Shown: one piece after another, positions 23,274 to 32,779 of the stretch
Layout: the number at the start of each line of letters is the position of its first letter
How positions within the stretch are numbered: position 1 is the stretch's first letter
Position numbers and translations under genes: made by a program
Origin: Planctomycetota bacterium
GTDB taxonomy: Bacteria > Planctomycetota > Phycisphaerae > Phycisphaerales > UBA1924
Direction of reading: 5' to 3'
Length of the DNA: 64,000 nucleotides
NCBI GenBank assembly: GCA_018968885.1
Contig: JAGWZK010000018.1
Span: 18,388-82,387 of the forward strand
Notes under the pieces: generated by a model
What the model was told of the DNA's origin: nothing
Database searches by the model: none
What the model saw: only the letters and a program-made list of their open reading frames with translations

Positions 23274-23987
23274 ATGAAGATTTCCCTTGCTATCGCCGCG
23301 CTCGTCGCGGCAGCCGGTTCGGCTTCGGCCGACGTCGTTGCTTACTGGAATTTCAACAACAGCACTGCCAACACGACTGCTGGTCAGCTGGGTGTGCTCA
23401 ACAGCTTCGCTGCTGACCAAGGATCGGGAACGGTGAGCGTCGGCAACGGCATCACTTTCAACACCGTCGCCGCTGGCACCGCTAACGGCGCTGCTGGCAC
23501 ATTCTCTGGCAACGTGCTGAACGCTCTGGGGGCGGATGGCAGCGGCGGCGCACTTTCCGTGCAGGGCGCGGTTGGCGGCAGCGGTACCGCTCCGGTGACC
23601 TCGAACGGAGCCACCGTTGACTTCACCATCAACATGAGCATCTTCACGAACCTGGTGATGACGTTTGCCGGCCGCGGCACCAGCACTGGATTCGGATCCA
23701 GCACTGACCCGAATCAGGTGCTGATCTCCACCGATGGCGTGAACTTTTCTCAGGTCGCGACTTACGAGTCTCGCCAGACAACCTTCGCGCTGTACACCTT
23801 CAACATCGGCAACGCTCTCGACGGAGCTTCGACCGCGATCGTTCGTCTTCGTCTGAACGGCGCATCCAGCGGTGCGGGCAACAACCGCATCGACAACGTT
23901 CAGCTCAACGCCACCCTCGTTCCCACGCCCGGCTCGCTCGCTCTCGTCGGTCTCGGTGGCCTCGTCGCCACTCGTCGCCGCCGCTGA
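23274..23987 (+). CDS. Secreted protein with PEP-CTERM-like sorting tail (3)
   Basis: 237 residues from the ATG at 23274, after a GAGGAGA ribosome site. Signal peptide MKISLAIAALVAAAGSASA; mature start DVVAYWNFNNSTANTTAGQLG. The core has VDFTINMSIFTNLVMTFAGRGTSTGFGSS, QVLISTDGVNFSQVATYES and STAIVRLRLNGASSGAGNNRIDNVQLNATLV, a jelly-roll-like pattern with the R-I-D-N-V-Q strand often found in secreted sandwich domains. Tail: PTPGSLALVGLGGLVATRRRR. Closest local relative is the next gene (RIDNV motif). Confidence 0.85.
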   Translation: MKISLAIAALVAAAGSASADVVAYWNFNNSTANTTAGQLGVLNSFAADQGSGTVSVGNGITFNTVAAGTANGAAGTFSGNVLNALGADGSGGALSVQGAVGGSGTAPVTSNGATVDFTINMSIFTNLVMTFAGRGTSTGFGSSTDPNQVLISTDGVNFSQVATYESRQTTFALYTFNIGNALDGASTAIVRLRLNGASSGAGNNRIDNVQLNATLVPTPGSLALVGLGGLVATRRRR

Positions 23988-24015
23988 ATCGACTCCTCAC
24001 TTTGATTTCTTCCAG

Positions 24016-24047
24016 CACCCCGGCTCACGCTGGGGTGTTGTGTTTTT
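24016..24047 (+). terminator. Terminator of sorting-tail gene 3
   Basis: CACCCC...GGGGTG stem (AGC/GCT also pairing inside the loop region) followed by TTGTGTTTTT. Confidence 0.85.
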
Positions 24048-24203
24048 GAGGCCGATAACCCGGCGAGTACCAATCCGATTGGCGAGTTGGCCCGCACTTT
24101 GTCGTGGTTGCTGGAGTCGCGCCGCAGTCGGCCACTACACTCTTCCGTGGGCGCAGCGGCGGTATAGGAGCCTCTGCTGTGCACCAAGAGAGAGGAACTA
24201 GAC

Positions 24204-24908
24204 ATGAAGAGTTATGTGTGTGGCGCGGCGTTCATCGCCGCGATGTCGTCCATCAGCCAGGCCGCCGTTGTGGCCCAGTGGACTTTCAACACTCCCGCGC
24301 CAACCGGCACGAGCATTCCTGTCGGTGCGAGCTACGTGTACAACCTTGCCGGAACGCCCATCGAAGCTGAAGCAGGCGCTCAGACCGCCGGCTCACGCGT
24401 GGGCTTTGTCCACGCCAGCGCATCGAGCCAGGCGACCACCCCTGCCGGCAACGGTTCGCAATACTCCCTCAGCAGCACCTTCTGGGCTGCTGGCGATTAC
24501 TACTACTTCACCGTCAACACCAGCAACTACACCAATATCTTCATCTCGTTTGATCAGACCCGCAGCAGCACCGGCCCAAACACCTTCTACATCGATGCCA
24601 CGATCGATGGCGGTGCGACGTACTCACTTGTGAAGAACGACTACGCCGTGATTCAATCGGGCGGTGGGCAGCCGGCATGGTCGTCGAGCGGCGCTCGTCA
24701 GGCCAACTTCCTGATCTCCTCCGCCGCGGCGATCGCCAACAACCAGTCTCTCGTCACGTTCCGCATCATCGCCAAGACCGGTGCTGGTTCGACCAACGGC
24801 ACCAACCGCATCGACAACGTCACCGTCGAAGGCGATCTGGTTCCCGCTCCCGGCTCGCTGGCTTTGGCCGGTCTGGGTGGCTTGCTCGCCGCTCGTCGCC
24901 GCCGCTGA
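24204..24908 (+). CDS. Secreted protein with PEP-CTERM-like sorting tail (4)
   Basis: 234 residues. Signal peptide MKSYVCGAAFIAAMSSISQA; mature start AVVAQWTFNTPAPTGTSIP. The core contains YYFTVNTSNYTNIFISFDQTRSSTGPNTFYIDATIDGGATYSLVKNDYAV and SLVTFRIIAKTGAGSTNGTNRIDNVTVEGDLV, again with a RIDNV strand. The tail is PAPGSLALAGLGGLLAARRRR, with Ala in place of Thr. Third of three tandem relatives, each with its own ribosome site and terminator, so each is a separate transcription unit. Confidence 0.85.
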   Translation: MKSYVCGAAFIAAMSSISQAAVVAQWTFNTPAPTGTSIPVGASYVYNLAGTPIEAEAGAQTAGSRVGFVHASASSQATTPAGNGSQYSLSSTFWAAGDYYYFTVNTSNYTNIFISFDQTRSSTGPNTFYIDATIDGGATYSLVKNDYAVIQSGGGQPAWSSSGARQANFLISSAAAIANNQSLVTFRIIAKTGAGSTNGTNRIDNVTVEGDLVPAPGSLALAGLGGLLAARRRR

Positions 24909-24934
24909 TCCCGGCTTTGACACGTGATTTCCTC

Positions 24935-24969
24935 CAACACCCCGGCCAAGCGGCTGGGGTGTTGTGTTT
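24935..24969 (+). terminator. Terminator of sorting-tail gene 4
   Basis: AACACCCCGGCC...GGCTGGGGTGTT inverted repeat with tail GTGTTTCC. Its sequence is very close to the terminators at 299 and 24016 (CACCCCGG...GGGGTG), a favoured stem in this genome. Confidence 0.8.
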
Positions 24970-25137
24970 CCAGACTGTGTTTCAAGACTGTGTTTCATGG
25001 TGCGAAACTGCGATTCACACCGTCCGGGAACCCCCTGATAAAGCCCTTCATCACTGCCGTTCCGGCTGTCGTTGCCCCTTCCAGATTCCTACACTTCCGT
25101 TTCACCCTGAACCTGCACTTGCCTCCAAGGTCGCACT

Positions 25138-26304
25138 ATGACACAAGCTCCCTCTGCCCCTGCTTCCGCTACTGCATTCCGTCCTTTGCCCAAGGCCGCC
25201 GCGCCTGGTGACTACGGCATCTCCGCCAAGCTCCCCGATGCCACGCTCATCAAGTGGCTCCGCGACATGATGCTCATCCGCGAGTTCGAGAATCGCTGCG
25301 CCCAGGCCTACCAGCAGGCCAAGATCGGCGGGTTCTGCCACCTCTACATCGGCCAGGAAGCTGCCGCCGTCGGCACCATCAACTCGCTGAACCACGATGA
25401 CCCCATCGTCACCGCCTATCGCGACCACGGCCACGCCCTGGCTCGCGGCATGTCGGCCGATGCCTGCATGGCCGAGATGTACGGAAAGGTCACCGGCTGC
25501 GCCAAGGGCAAGGGCGGCTCGATGCACATGTTCGATAAGCCCAACTGGCTCTTTGGCGGCCACGGCATCGTCGGCGCTCAGACTCCACTGGGAACAGGGC
25601 TGGCCTTTGCCGCTCGCTACGAGTGGGAAGTGATGGGGAAGTCTGTCACGGGTGGCCCGGCAAAGAAGAAGGTCGCGCTGGCGTACCTGGGCGATGGCGC
25701 GCTGAATCAGGGCGCACTGCACGAGGCGATGAACCTCGCTGGCCTCCTCGATATCCCCGTCATCTACATCGTTGAAAACAACGGCTACAGCATGGGCACC
25801 GCCATCGAACGCGGCACCACCATGGCCCACGACCTCCGCAAAAAGGCCGAGGCCTACGGAATGGAAGGGGCGATCATCGACGGCTTTGATGTGATGAAGC
25901 TGTACGACCAGTTCAAGCCATTGGTTGATCGCTGCCGCGAGAATCAACGCCCCGCCTTCGTCGATCTCAAGACGTACCGGTACCTGGGCCACTCGATGTC
26001 CGATCCGCAGAAGTACCGCACGAAAGATGAAGTCGATCAATACAAGAACAACGACTCCATCGATCGCATGGCCTCGTACCTGATGAACGAGCGCAAGACG
26101 AATGGCAAGCCGACGCTCTCCGAAGCCGACTTCCACGCGATGCAGGCCGAGCTCAAGGACATCTGCATGAAGTCACTCGAGTTCGCCGAGAACTCGCCGA
26201 TTCCAGATGCGTCCGAGCTCTACACCGATGTGCTGTACAACCCGCAGCCGAATATGAGCCCGATGCGCGATTACACCCACGGTGTGAAGAATCCGTTGCT
26301 TTGA
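25138..26304 (+). CDS. pdhA: Pyruvate dehydrogenase E1 component, alpha subunit
   Basis: 388 residues. With E1 beta it decarboxylates pyruvate using thiamine diphosphate and passes the acetyl group to E2 lipoyl groups. Features: MLIREFENRCAQAYQQAKIGGFCHLYIGQEA at the N-terminus; GHALARGM; KGKGGSMHMF; GGHGIVGAQTPLGTGLAFA; the ThDP motif GDGALNQG...IVENNGYSMGT (about 183-211); and the regulatory-loop-like TYRYLGHSMSDPQKYR. Complete, with normal length. The beta-subunit gene is on the same strand but 9.9 kb downstream at 36198. The family also includes branched-chain oxoacid and acetoin E1 subunits; pyruvate is the likeliest substrate. Confidence 0.93.
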   Translation: MTQAPSAPASATAFRPLPKAAAPGDYGISAKLPDATLIKWLRDMMLIREFENRCAQAYQQAKIGGFCHLYIGQEAAAVGTINSLNHDDPIVTAYRDHGHALARGMSADACMAEMYGKVTGCAKGKGGSMHMFDKPNWLFGGHGIVGAQTPLGTGLAFAARYEWEVMGKSVTGGPAKKKVALAYLGDGALNQGALHEAMNLAGLLDIPVIYIVENNGYSMGTAIERGTTMAHDLRKKAEAYGMEGAIIDGFDVMKLYDQFKPLVDRCRENQRPAFVDLKTYRYLGHSMSDPQKYRTKDEVDQYKNNDSIDRMASYLMNERKTNGKPTLSEADFHAMQAELKDICMKSLEFAENSPIPDASELYTDVLYNPQPNMSPMRDYTHGVKNPLL

Positions 26305-26316
26305 CCTGATTGAGTT

Positions 26317-26685
26317 TCACGATTGATCGGCACCCGCCTCCACGGCGGGTGCTGTGCTTTTCGTCGCACTCCCCAGCACCTTCAACCCCACGATCCCCGC
26401 CGCGATGAGGACCATGCACACCCACTGCGCAGCGTTCAGGCGTTCCCCGTACCACACGACTCCCATGATCGCGCTTCCCACCGCGCCGATGCCGACCCAC
26501 ACGGTGTACGACACCGACAGCGGCAACTGCTTCATCGCCAGCGCGAGCAAGCCGAAACTCACGATCATCGCCACGATGGTCACGATACTCGGGCCCAGCT
26601 TGGTGAATCCATCGCTCTTTTTCATCGCGGTGGCCCAGACGACTTCCAGCAAACCGGCGATGATGAGGTAGATCCATGGTCCCAT
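26317..26685 (-). CDS. SMR-family efflux protein, guanidinium exporter-like (SugE/Gdx)
   Basis: 122 residues from the ATG at 26685. Four membrane helices: [62 protein letters not shown] and [18 protein letters not shown]. The conserved Glu of helix 1 (LLEVVWA) and [11 protein letters not shown] are typical of the Gdx/SugE branch, which exports guanidinium in exchange for protons, rather than the EmrE branch. No ykkC-type guanidine riboswitch is visible: only 40 bases separate its start from the divergent NUDIX gene. The tail [15 protein letters not shown] is non-conserved and overlaps the pdhA terminator. Confidence 0.88.
   Translation of the reverse strand: MGPWIYLIIAGLLEVVWATAMKKSDGFTKLGPSIVTIVAMIVSFGLLALAMKQLPLSVSYTVWVGIGAVGSAIMGVVWYGERLNAAQWVCMVLIAAGIVGLKVLGSATKSTAPAVEAGADQS
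26330..26361 (+). terminator. Terminator of pdhA
   Basis: The 9-bp perfect stem GCACCCGCC/GGCGGGTGC, tail TGTGCTTTT. It lies inside the 3' coding end of the convergent SMR gene. Confidence 0.85.
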
Positions 26686-26725
26686 GCACGAATCAAAGGC
26701 GCGGGAGGCACTAAAGTCCGGGGCG

Positions 26726-27205
26726 ATGACACACACCGCCTATCCACCCCCTGGCACTCCCGTTGATAAACAAGTTACCGGCGCAGCCGCCATCGTCATC
26801 GATTCCTCCGGTCGCGTGCTGCTGCAACGCCGCGCAGACAACGGCCACTGGGGCCTTCCCGGCGGTGGCATCGATCTGGGCGAATCCGCCTCCGCCGCCT
26901 GCATCCGCGAAGTCCGCGAAGAAACCGGCTACGAAGTCGACATCCTCCGCCTCCACGGCATCTACAGCGACCCCATCGTCGGCCAACTCATCCGCTATCC
27001 CGATGGCCGCGTCGCCCACATCGTCGCCATCGTCTTTGTCTGCAAAGTCGTCAGCGGCACACTCGCCATCAGCGATGAATCCACCGATGCCGCGTGGTTT
27101 GCGCCCGGATCTCTCCCCGATCCCATGACTCCCTCGCACCGCGTGCGCCTCACGGATTTCTGGAGTGCGGGCGGCCTTGCCAGCACGACGACATTCATCC
27201 GCTAA
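26726..27205 (+). CDS. NUDIX hydrolase
   Basis: 159 residues from the ATG at 26726. The NUDIX box is complete: [29 protein letters not shown] (G-x5-E-x7-R-E-x2-E-E-x-G-U). [18 protein letters not shown] precedes it and WFAPGSLPD follows. It should cleave a nucleoside diphosphate linked to another group, with Mg2+. The substrate is not readable from sequence; the layout is of the general MutT/ADP-ribose-like type. The frame reaches back to 26684, but that part overlaps the divergent SMR start and is not conserved-looking. Confidence 0.92.
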   Translation: MTHTAYPPPGTPVDKQVTGAAAIVIDSSGRVLLQRRADNGHWGLPGGGIDLGESASAACIREVREETGYEVDILRLHGIYSDPIVGQLIRYPDGRVAHIVAIVFVCKVVSGTLAISDESTDAAWFAPGSLPDPMTPSHRVRLTDFWSAGGLASTTTFIR

Positions 27206-27293
27206 AGCGGGTCATGCACGCCGCGAAACCTTGCGATTCCGGCCTTGATCTGGTACATTGGTGCCTCTCACCACTCACCGCCGGAGAGCGAGC

Positions 27294-30200
27294 ATGGCGC
27301 CACGACGAAACATCCACGCACGCGCTGCCATCGCCGCCCCGGCCTTGTGGCTGAGCGCGGTGGGTCTCTCCACTTTAGTGTGCGGCACGCTCGCGATTCG
27401 CTCAACTACGTTGATTCATACCACAACGCTGACCACGACCGCCACAACCAACAGCAACACCGCCACCAACACACAACACTCCATCCGTTACGGCCGCGAC
27501 ATCCGCCCCATCCTTTCCGATCGCTGCTTTCAATGTCACGGTCAGGACCCCGCGACGCGCCAGGAAAATCTCCGCCTCGATCAACGTGAAGAGGCCACCG
27601 CCTCACGCCCCGGCGGCGCAGCCATCGTTCCCGGCGATGCCCAGGCCAGTCAGCTCTATCGCCACATCACTACCACCGATCCCAAATCTATCATGCCCCC
27701 TCCGGGCAGCAACAAGCGGCCACTCTCTGATGCAGAAAAAAACCTGATCCGCGATTGGATCAATCAAGGCGCCCCCTACGAACCCCACTGGTCATTCACT
27801 CCCCCCACTCGCCCCGCCGTGCCCACCGTGCAAGAAACCTCATGGCCCAACAACGCCATCGATAACTTCATTCTCGCCCGCCTCTCCACCTCCAACATCA
27901 CTCCTTCTCCCGATGCCTCTGATCGCGAACTTCTCCGCCGCCTCTTCCTCGATGTCACCGGCCTTCCTCCCACTCCGGTCGAACTCAGCGACTATCTCGC
28001 CGACACGCGCCCCGATCGCTACGAGCGTTGGGTGCACAAACTCCTCAACACAGAGCCCTATGTCACGCGCATGGCCGAGCGTCTCGCCACACCGTGGCTG
28101 GATATGGCCCGCTACGCCGACACCGCCGGCATTCACATGGATGCGGGGCGCCAGATCTGGCCCTATCGCGATTGGGTCCTCGCCGCGCTGCTCGACAACA
28201 TGCCCTTTGACCAGTTCACGGTCGAGCAGATCGCCGGTGACTTGCTCCCATCTGCATCGGAAGCGCAGAAGGTGGCGACAGGATTCAATCGCTGCCATGT
28301 GACAAGTGACGAAGGTGGAGCGATCAACGAGGAGTATCTGGTCGAATACGCGGTCGATCGTGTCAGCACCACCAGCAGCGTCTTTCTGGGGCTGACGGTT
28401 GGTTGTGCGCGGTGCCACGATCACAAGTACGACCCCATCTCCGCTCAGGACTTCTACTCCCTCTATTCCTACTTCAACTCCGTTGAAGAGCCCGGCATCT
28501 ATGACCAGCGTCCCGATGCCAACCGCGCCTTCGAACCCTTCATGATGTTGCCGAGTGCTGAGGACCGCAAGCTCCTGGATGAACTCAAGGCCCGCAAGGA
28601 GACTCTGACGGCAAAGCTCTCTTCGCCAATGCCTGAAGACGACGCCACGCGGCAGAAGTTTTTCGCGGATGCGCAGGCCGCCCTCGGTCTCACTTGGCAT
28701 ATCGCCAAACCGACTGCCGCCATGAGCGTGAATGGTGCAACGCTGACCATTCAGCCGGATGATTCGATTCTCGCCGGTGGTGCCAACCCCGCCAATGACG
28801 ATCACTTGCTCACGCTGCGCACGGATGACACCAACATCTCAGCACTGCTCATCGAGGCCATGGGTGACCCGTCACTCGCGAAGGGTCGCGCCGGGCGCAC
28901 TGGTCATGGCAACGCCGTGCTGACAGGGCTCACGGTCGAAGTCGTCTCGGTGCGTGATCCGGCGCAGACCAAGGTGGTCAACTTCCGCTGGGCGTGGGCC
29001 AATGTCCAGCAACCTCACACGCACCTGGCGGTGACCAACCTTCTCGACGACAGCGACCTCACAGGTTGGGGGCTGGGTGCGCACGAGGCCAAATCCGCAG
29101 CAGATGTTCCCCGCACCGCGGTGCTTCTGGCCGATGAACCTTTCGGCTATGAAGGTGGCACCGAGCTGCACATCGCCTTGCAATATCGCTCTGAGCATGC
29201 TCAGCACGTGATCGGGCGCGTGCGGATTCAGACCTCGCGATTGAATGCCGCGGCGGCTGGCGTGTTGCCGGTGGCGATAGGCGGCTGGTATGTCGCCACA
29301 CCTTTCGGGCTTTCCTCAGACAAGAACTTTGAGACGGCCTTTGGCCCCGAGAAAACGCCCTTTGACATGCACGCGACGTTTGGCCCCTCACGCATCGGCT
29401 GGAAACCTCGCGAGAATTCCAACGATGGTGAACCCACGAACATCACCGATGTGGTCTGCGCCACGTACCTGGCGCGGGAAATCTACTCCCCCGACAACCG
29501 CGAACTCCAGGTCTCCCTCGGCTCCGATGATGCCATGCGCCTCTTCGCCAACGGCAAAGAAGTCATCTCCCGCAAGATCGATCGCGGCGTGATGCCCGAT
29601 CAGGATCGCGCGGTCATCCCCCTGAAGCGCGGCAGGAACACCATCGTCTACAAGATCATCAACACTGGTGGCCCCGGCGCGTACTACTTCAAGCCGTTAC
29701 CCCCATCCAGCGAACTCGGCTCACTCGGCATGCTGGCGCTTCTCCCCGACGGCGCGCGCACACCAGAGCAACTCGCCGCCGCCAATGAGCAGTGGCTGAG
29801 GCAGAACTCTCCTCGCTATCGCCAGATTCAGGATGACATCGCCGCCGCGAGCAAGAGCGAGACTGAACTCAACGCGCGCATCCCGCGCACCATGATCATG
29901 AAGGAGCTGGAAAAGCCCCGCGAGACCTTCGTCCTCACCCGCGGTCAATACGACCATCCCGATAAATCTCGTCCGGTCACTCGCAATATCCCCGCCGCCC
30001 TCGGCACGCTCCCTGCCGATGCACCCGCCGATCGCCGCGGCCTCGCCACATGGCTCACCAGCCCGCAAAATCCGCTCCTCTCCCGCGTCACCGTCAATCG
30101 GTATTGGGAACTCTTCTTCGGCAGCGGCATCGTGCGGACGACTGAGGATTTTGGTTTGCAGGGCGAATGGCCCAGCCACCCCGAACTGCTGGATTGGCTC

Positions 30201-31004
30201 GCCGTCGAATTCCGCGAATCCGGATGGAATACGCGGCACATCCTCGAACTCATCCTCACCAGCCGCACCTACCGCCAGTCGTCGCACACTCGCCCCGAAC
30301 TCCGCGACATCGACTCCGAAAACCGCCTCCTCGCATCTTTCCCCCGTCGCCGCCTCACCGCGGAACAACTCCGCGATCAGGCCCTCTATCTCTCCGGACT
30401 TCTCAAAGAAAAACTCGGCGGACCCAGCGTCAAACCCTACCAGCCCGATGGACTCTGGCAGGAAGTGGCGATGCCGCAGTCGAACACGCGGACATATCAG
30501 CGCGGCATGGGTGATGAGCTCTACCGCCGCTCCCTGTACACCTACTGGAAACGCGCTGCCCCACCACCATCCATGCTGACGTTTGATGCACCGACGCGCG
30601 AGTTCTGCTCCATCCGCCGCCCCTCAACCTCAACCCCGCTGCAGGCGCTGGTGCTGTGGAATGATGAACAATTTGTGGAGGCGGCGCGGGTGCTGGCGCA
30701 GCGGACACTGACGGAGGGAGATATCAGCGGCGACATCGCCAAACGTGATACGCAGCGTCTATACACGCTCTTTGAACGTTGCACATCGCAACAGCCAGAT
30801 GAGAAGCAGCTGGCCGCGCTCGTCGCGGCTCTAGCCGATTTCCGCACCCGATTCATGTCTGAGCCCGCCGCCGCGACGGATTTGCTAAATGTGGGGCTGG
30901 GCCCGATTCCGGATGCGTTGAAGGATGACCCGGCAGAACTGGCGAGTTGGACGATGATTGCAAGTTCGCTCATGAACCTCTATCAGGCCACGACCCAGCA
31001 CTGA
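27294..31004 (+). CDS. Planctomycete cytochrome/DUF1549/DUF1553 protein
   Basis: 1236 residues from the ATG at 27294. A signal peptide or anchor (ALWLSAVGLSTLVCGTLAI) is followed by the PSCyt1 domain with a haem c motif CFQCH (78-82) and MPPPGS. Then comes DUF1549 (DNFILARLSTSNITPSPDASDRELLRRLFLDVTGLPPTP...TPWLDMARYADTAG...GCARCHDHKYDP, a second CxxCH), a middle beta domain (FRWAWANVQQPHTHLAVTNLL...LADEPFGYEGGTELHIALQY), and C-terminal DUF1553 (LSRVTVNRYWELFFGSGIVRTTEDFGLQGEWPSHPELLDWLAVEF). These are periplasmic planctomycete proteins, usually paired with DUF1501 proteins; the activity is unknown. Here the pair is split by a metallopeptidase gene. Confidence 0.95.
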   Translation: MAPRRNIHARAAIAAPALWLSAVGLSTLVCGTLAIRSTTLIHTTTLTTTATTNSNTATNTQHSIRYGRDIRPILSDRCFQCHGQDPATRQENLRLDQREEATASRPGGAAIVPGDAQASQLYRHITTTDPKSIMPPPGSNKRPLSDAEKNLIRDWINQGAPYEPHWSFTPPTRPAVPTVQETSWPNNAIDNFILARLSTSNITPSPDASDRELLRRLFLDVTGLPPTPVELSDYLADTRPDRYERWVHKLLNTEPYVTRMAERLATPWLDMARYADTAGIHMDAGRQIWPYRDWVLAALLDNMPFDQFTVEQIAGDLLPSASEAQKVATGFNRCHVTSDEGGAINEEYLVEYAVDRVSTTSSVFLGLTVGCARCHDHKYDPISAQDFYSLYSYFNSVEEPGIYDQRPDANRAFEPFMMLPSAEDRKLLDELKARKETLTAKLSSPMPEDDATRQKFFADAQAALGLTWHIAKPTAAMSVNGATLTIQPDDSILAGGANPANDDHLLTLRTDDTNISALLIEAMGDPSLAKGRAGRTGHGNAVLTGLTVEVVSVRDPAQTKVVNFRWAWANVQQPHTHLAVTNLLDDSDLTGWGLGAHEAKSAADVPRTAVLLADEPFGYEGGTELHIALQYRSEHAQHVIGRVRIQTSRLNAAAAGVLPVAIGGWYVATPFGLSSDKNFETAFGPEKTPFDMHATFGPSRIGWKPRENSNDGEPTNITDVVCATYLAREIYSPDNRELQVSLGSDDAMRLFANGKEVISRKIDRGVMPDQDRAVIPLKRGRNTIVYKIINTGGPGAYYFKPLPPSSELGSLGMLALLPDGARTPEQLAAANEQWLRQNSPRYRQIQDDIAAASKSETELNARIPRTMIMKELEKPRETFVLTRGQYDHPDKSRPVTRNIPAALGTLPADAPADRRGLATWLTSPQNPLLSRVTVNRYWELFFGSGIVRTTEDFGLQGEWPSHPELLDWLAVEFRESGWNTRHILELILTSRTYRQSSHTRPELRDIDSENRLLASFPRRRLTAEQLRDQALYLSGLLKEKLGGPSVKPYQPDGLWQEVAMPQSNTRTYQRGMGDELYRRSLYTYWKRAAPPPSMLTFDAPTREFCSIRRPSTSTPLQALVLWNDEQFVEAARVLAQRTLTEGDISGDIAKRDTQRLYTLFERCTSQQPDEKQLAALVAALADFRTRFMSEPAAATDLLNVGLGPIPDALKDDPAELASWTMIASSLMNLYQATTQH

Positions 31005-31282
31005 ATTCGCACATCACACCGCACCGCCGCAATCTCTTCACCTGTCCAGAGCGTCCCGGCATACCACTCAAGCCCCGCAACCCTTTCCACCCGTTCTCGT
31101 TATACCACCAGCAGGGCACTCGCAGACCGGCCCAAAACCCGCGAGACCAAAGCCGCCCCCGGCCAGCCCGCACACGCTCCTAATGTGTCCGCATCTGCGG
31201 AACCCAGGCCCCTCCGTCCACGAATCCTGAACAACAGATGCACAATCACCGATTGGCATCCCCTGCACAAAGGAATGAATCG

Positions 31283-32497
31283 ATGAAGACCGTGTGCCCA
31301 ATCCACACCTTGGCTTCCACCTTCGTTGCCCTCGCTGCAGGCGCGTGGTGCATTCTGTCCACCCCCAGCGTGCAGGCCCAGCCAACCCCCCAACCAGCCC
31401 CGCAGCCATCTTCACCCAACTCCACCTCTTCTCCAACTCTGCCCCCAACCACAGACACTGCCGCACCCCCATCTCCGCAGCCCGCGCTCCCCGCTTGCCA
31501 TATCAACCTGCGCATGCCCGAAAAAATGCGCGACATTCTGTCAAACGTGCTCGTTCGCACAGAGCTCAAACCCGAAACCCAGGTCCGCGCCTTCCTGAAA
31601 GATGCTGACAAAAAATTCGCCACCGGCGACGATCTGCTTCGTGCTGCTGCAAACCACTTTCAGATCGATCCCAAGCGCCTGGCTGAGCTCGCTGAAAAGT
31701 GGCGCCACATCAATTGCACGCACGCCCCGGTCCCCGGATATGTCGTTTCAGATGAGTTGCTCGATCCCGCCACCGGCGAACCGGCACAAGCCATTCCCGT
31801 CTCCCCCTTCGCCGCCAATGTCACCCTGCACGTTGTTCTTCACGAACTCGGTCACGCCGTCATCCGAGAGTTCGACATCATGGTGCTTGGCAACGAAGAA
31901 AACATGGCCGATGCCTTCGCCACCCACATGCTCACCGAGCACTTCCCCGATCAGGCCCTGGCGGCAATCACCGCTCGCATCACCTCACTCATGATCGAAG
32001 CTGGCGAAGTACCCCGCGATCAATGGACCGTCCGGGGTGAACACGATAACGATGCCCGCCGCGCGTACCAGATCGCAGCCCTCGCCCTCGCCGCTGACCG
32101 AGACAAATACATCAGTGTCGCACCCCTCGTCGGCATGGCCGAAAGAGACATCGCACGCGCATGCGACTACGGCGCAGACATCCACCGCGCTTGGCGACGC
32201 ACGCTTACACCCTTCCTGATGCCCGCAGGCAAGACCTCCCGCGAAGCCCGCATCCGCGCCGACCACGCCACCACCGCCTTCATCCAAGCAGGTCAGCCCA
32301 GTCTTGAATCCACCATCGAGTCCGCACTCCGCCGGATCGATTGGCACTCACAGGTCACCATCGAGTTCGCCGGCGGCCCCGGCGGCGCGGCATGGAGCCG
32401 CTCATCTCGCACCATCAAGGTCAACGGCGACTATCTCCGCCGCTTCATCAATCAAGGTAACCAGGCCCAGGCCGAGATCGCGCCCAAAGCTCCCTAG
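31283..32497 (+). CDS. Secreted DUF4344-type metallopeptidase
   Basis: 404 residues from the ATG at 31283. A signal peptide (LASTFVALAAGAWCILSTPSVQA) is followed by a Pro/Ser/Thr-rich linker of about 40 residues (QPTPQPAPQPSSPNSTS...) and the catalytic domain. The zinc site is HELGH (from residue 187) with the third ligand in GNEENMADAFATHML, a gluzincin-like layout matching DUF4344. Cysteines lie in PACHINL and HINCTHAP. The C-terminal region (VTIEFAGGPGGAAWSRSSRTIKVNGDYLRRFI) is a usual extension. Probably a periplasmic protease; its place between the DUF1553 and DUF1501 genes suggests it acts on, or with, these exported proteins. Confidence 0.88.
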   Translation: MKTVCPIHTLASTFVALAAGAWCILSTPSVQAQPTPQPAPQPSSPNSTSSPTLPPTTDTAAPPSPQPALPACHINLRMPEKMRDILSNVLVRTELKPETQVRAFLKDADKKFATGDDLLRAAANHFQIDPKRLAELAEKWRHINCTHAPVPGYVVSDELLDPATGEPAQAIPVSPFAANVTLHVVLHELGHAVIREFDIMVLGNEENMADAFATHMLTEHFPDQALAAITARITSLMIEAGEVPRDQWTVRGEHDNDARRAYQIAALALAADRDKYISVAPLVGMAERDIARACDYGADIHRAWRRTLTPFLMPAGKTSREARIRADHATTAFIQAGQPSLESTIESALRRIDWHSQVTIEFAGGPGGAAWSRSSRTIKVNGDYLRRFINQGNQAQAEIAPKAP

Positions 32498-32779
32498 TAC
32501 GCCCCAGTCATTCGCGCAATCTGACCAGATTTTCTATCACTCCCGACACGCGTGAAGACAGATCGGTCGACGCTTGCGCGATCGATCCCGCCGATCAAAA
32601 GGCACTCCGAAATATTTCGTCGTGGTCCTCATTCCTCCAAGTCTCCCGGCAGGAGCGCAGCGTCCCAAGTGTCTCAGATATCAATTGAAAAGGCTTCCCA
32701 TCCACCCCCATCTTCCGGTATCCTGCACCCTCGCCCCACCCGGGCCCAAAACCACTCCAACAGCCCTGCGAGCGTGCCC

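Noticed and set aside
26305..26730. A guanidine riboswitch controlling the SMR exporter
   Set aside because: Only 40 bases separate the exporter from the divergent NUDIX gene and no ykkC-like core is visible.
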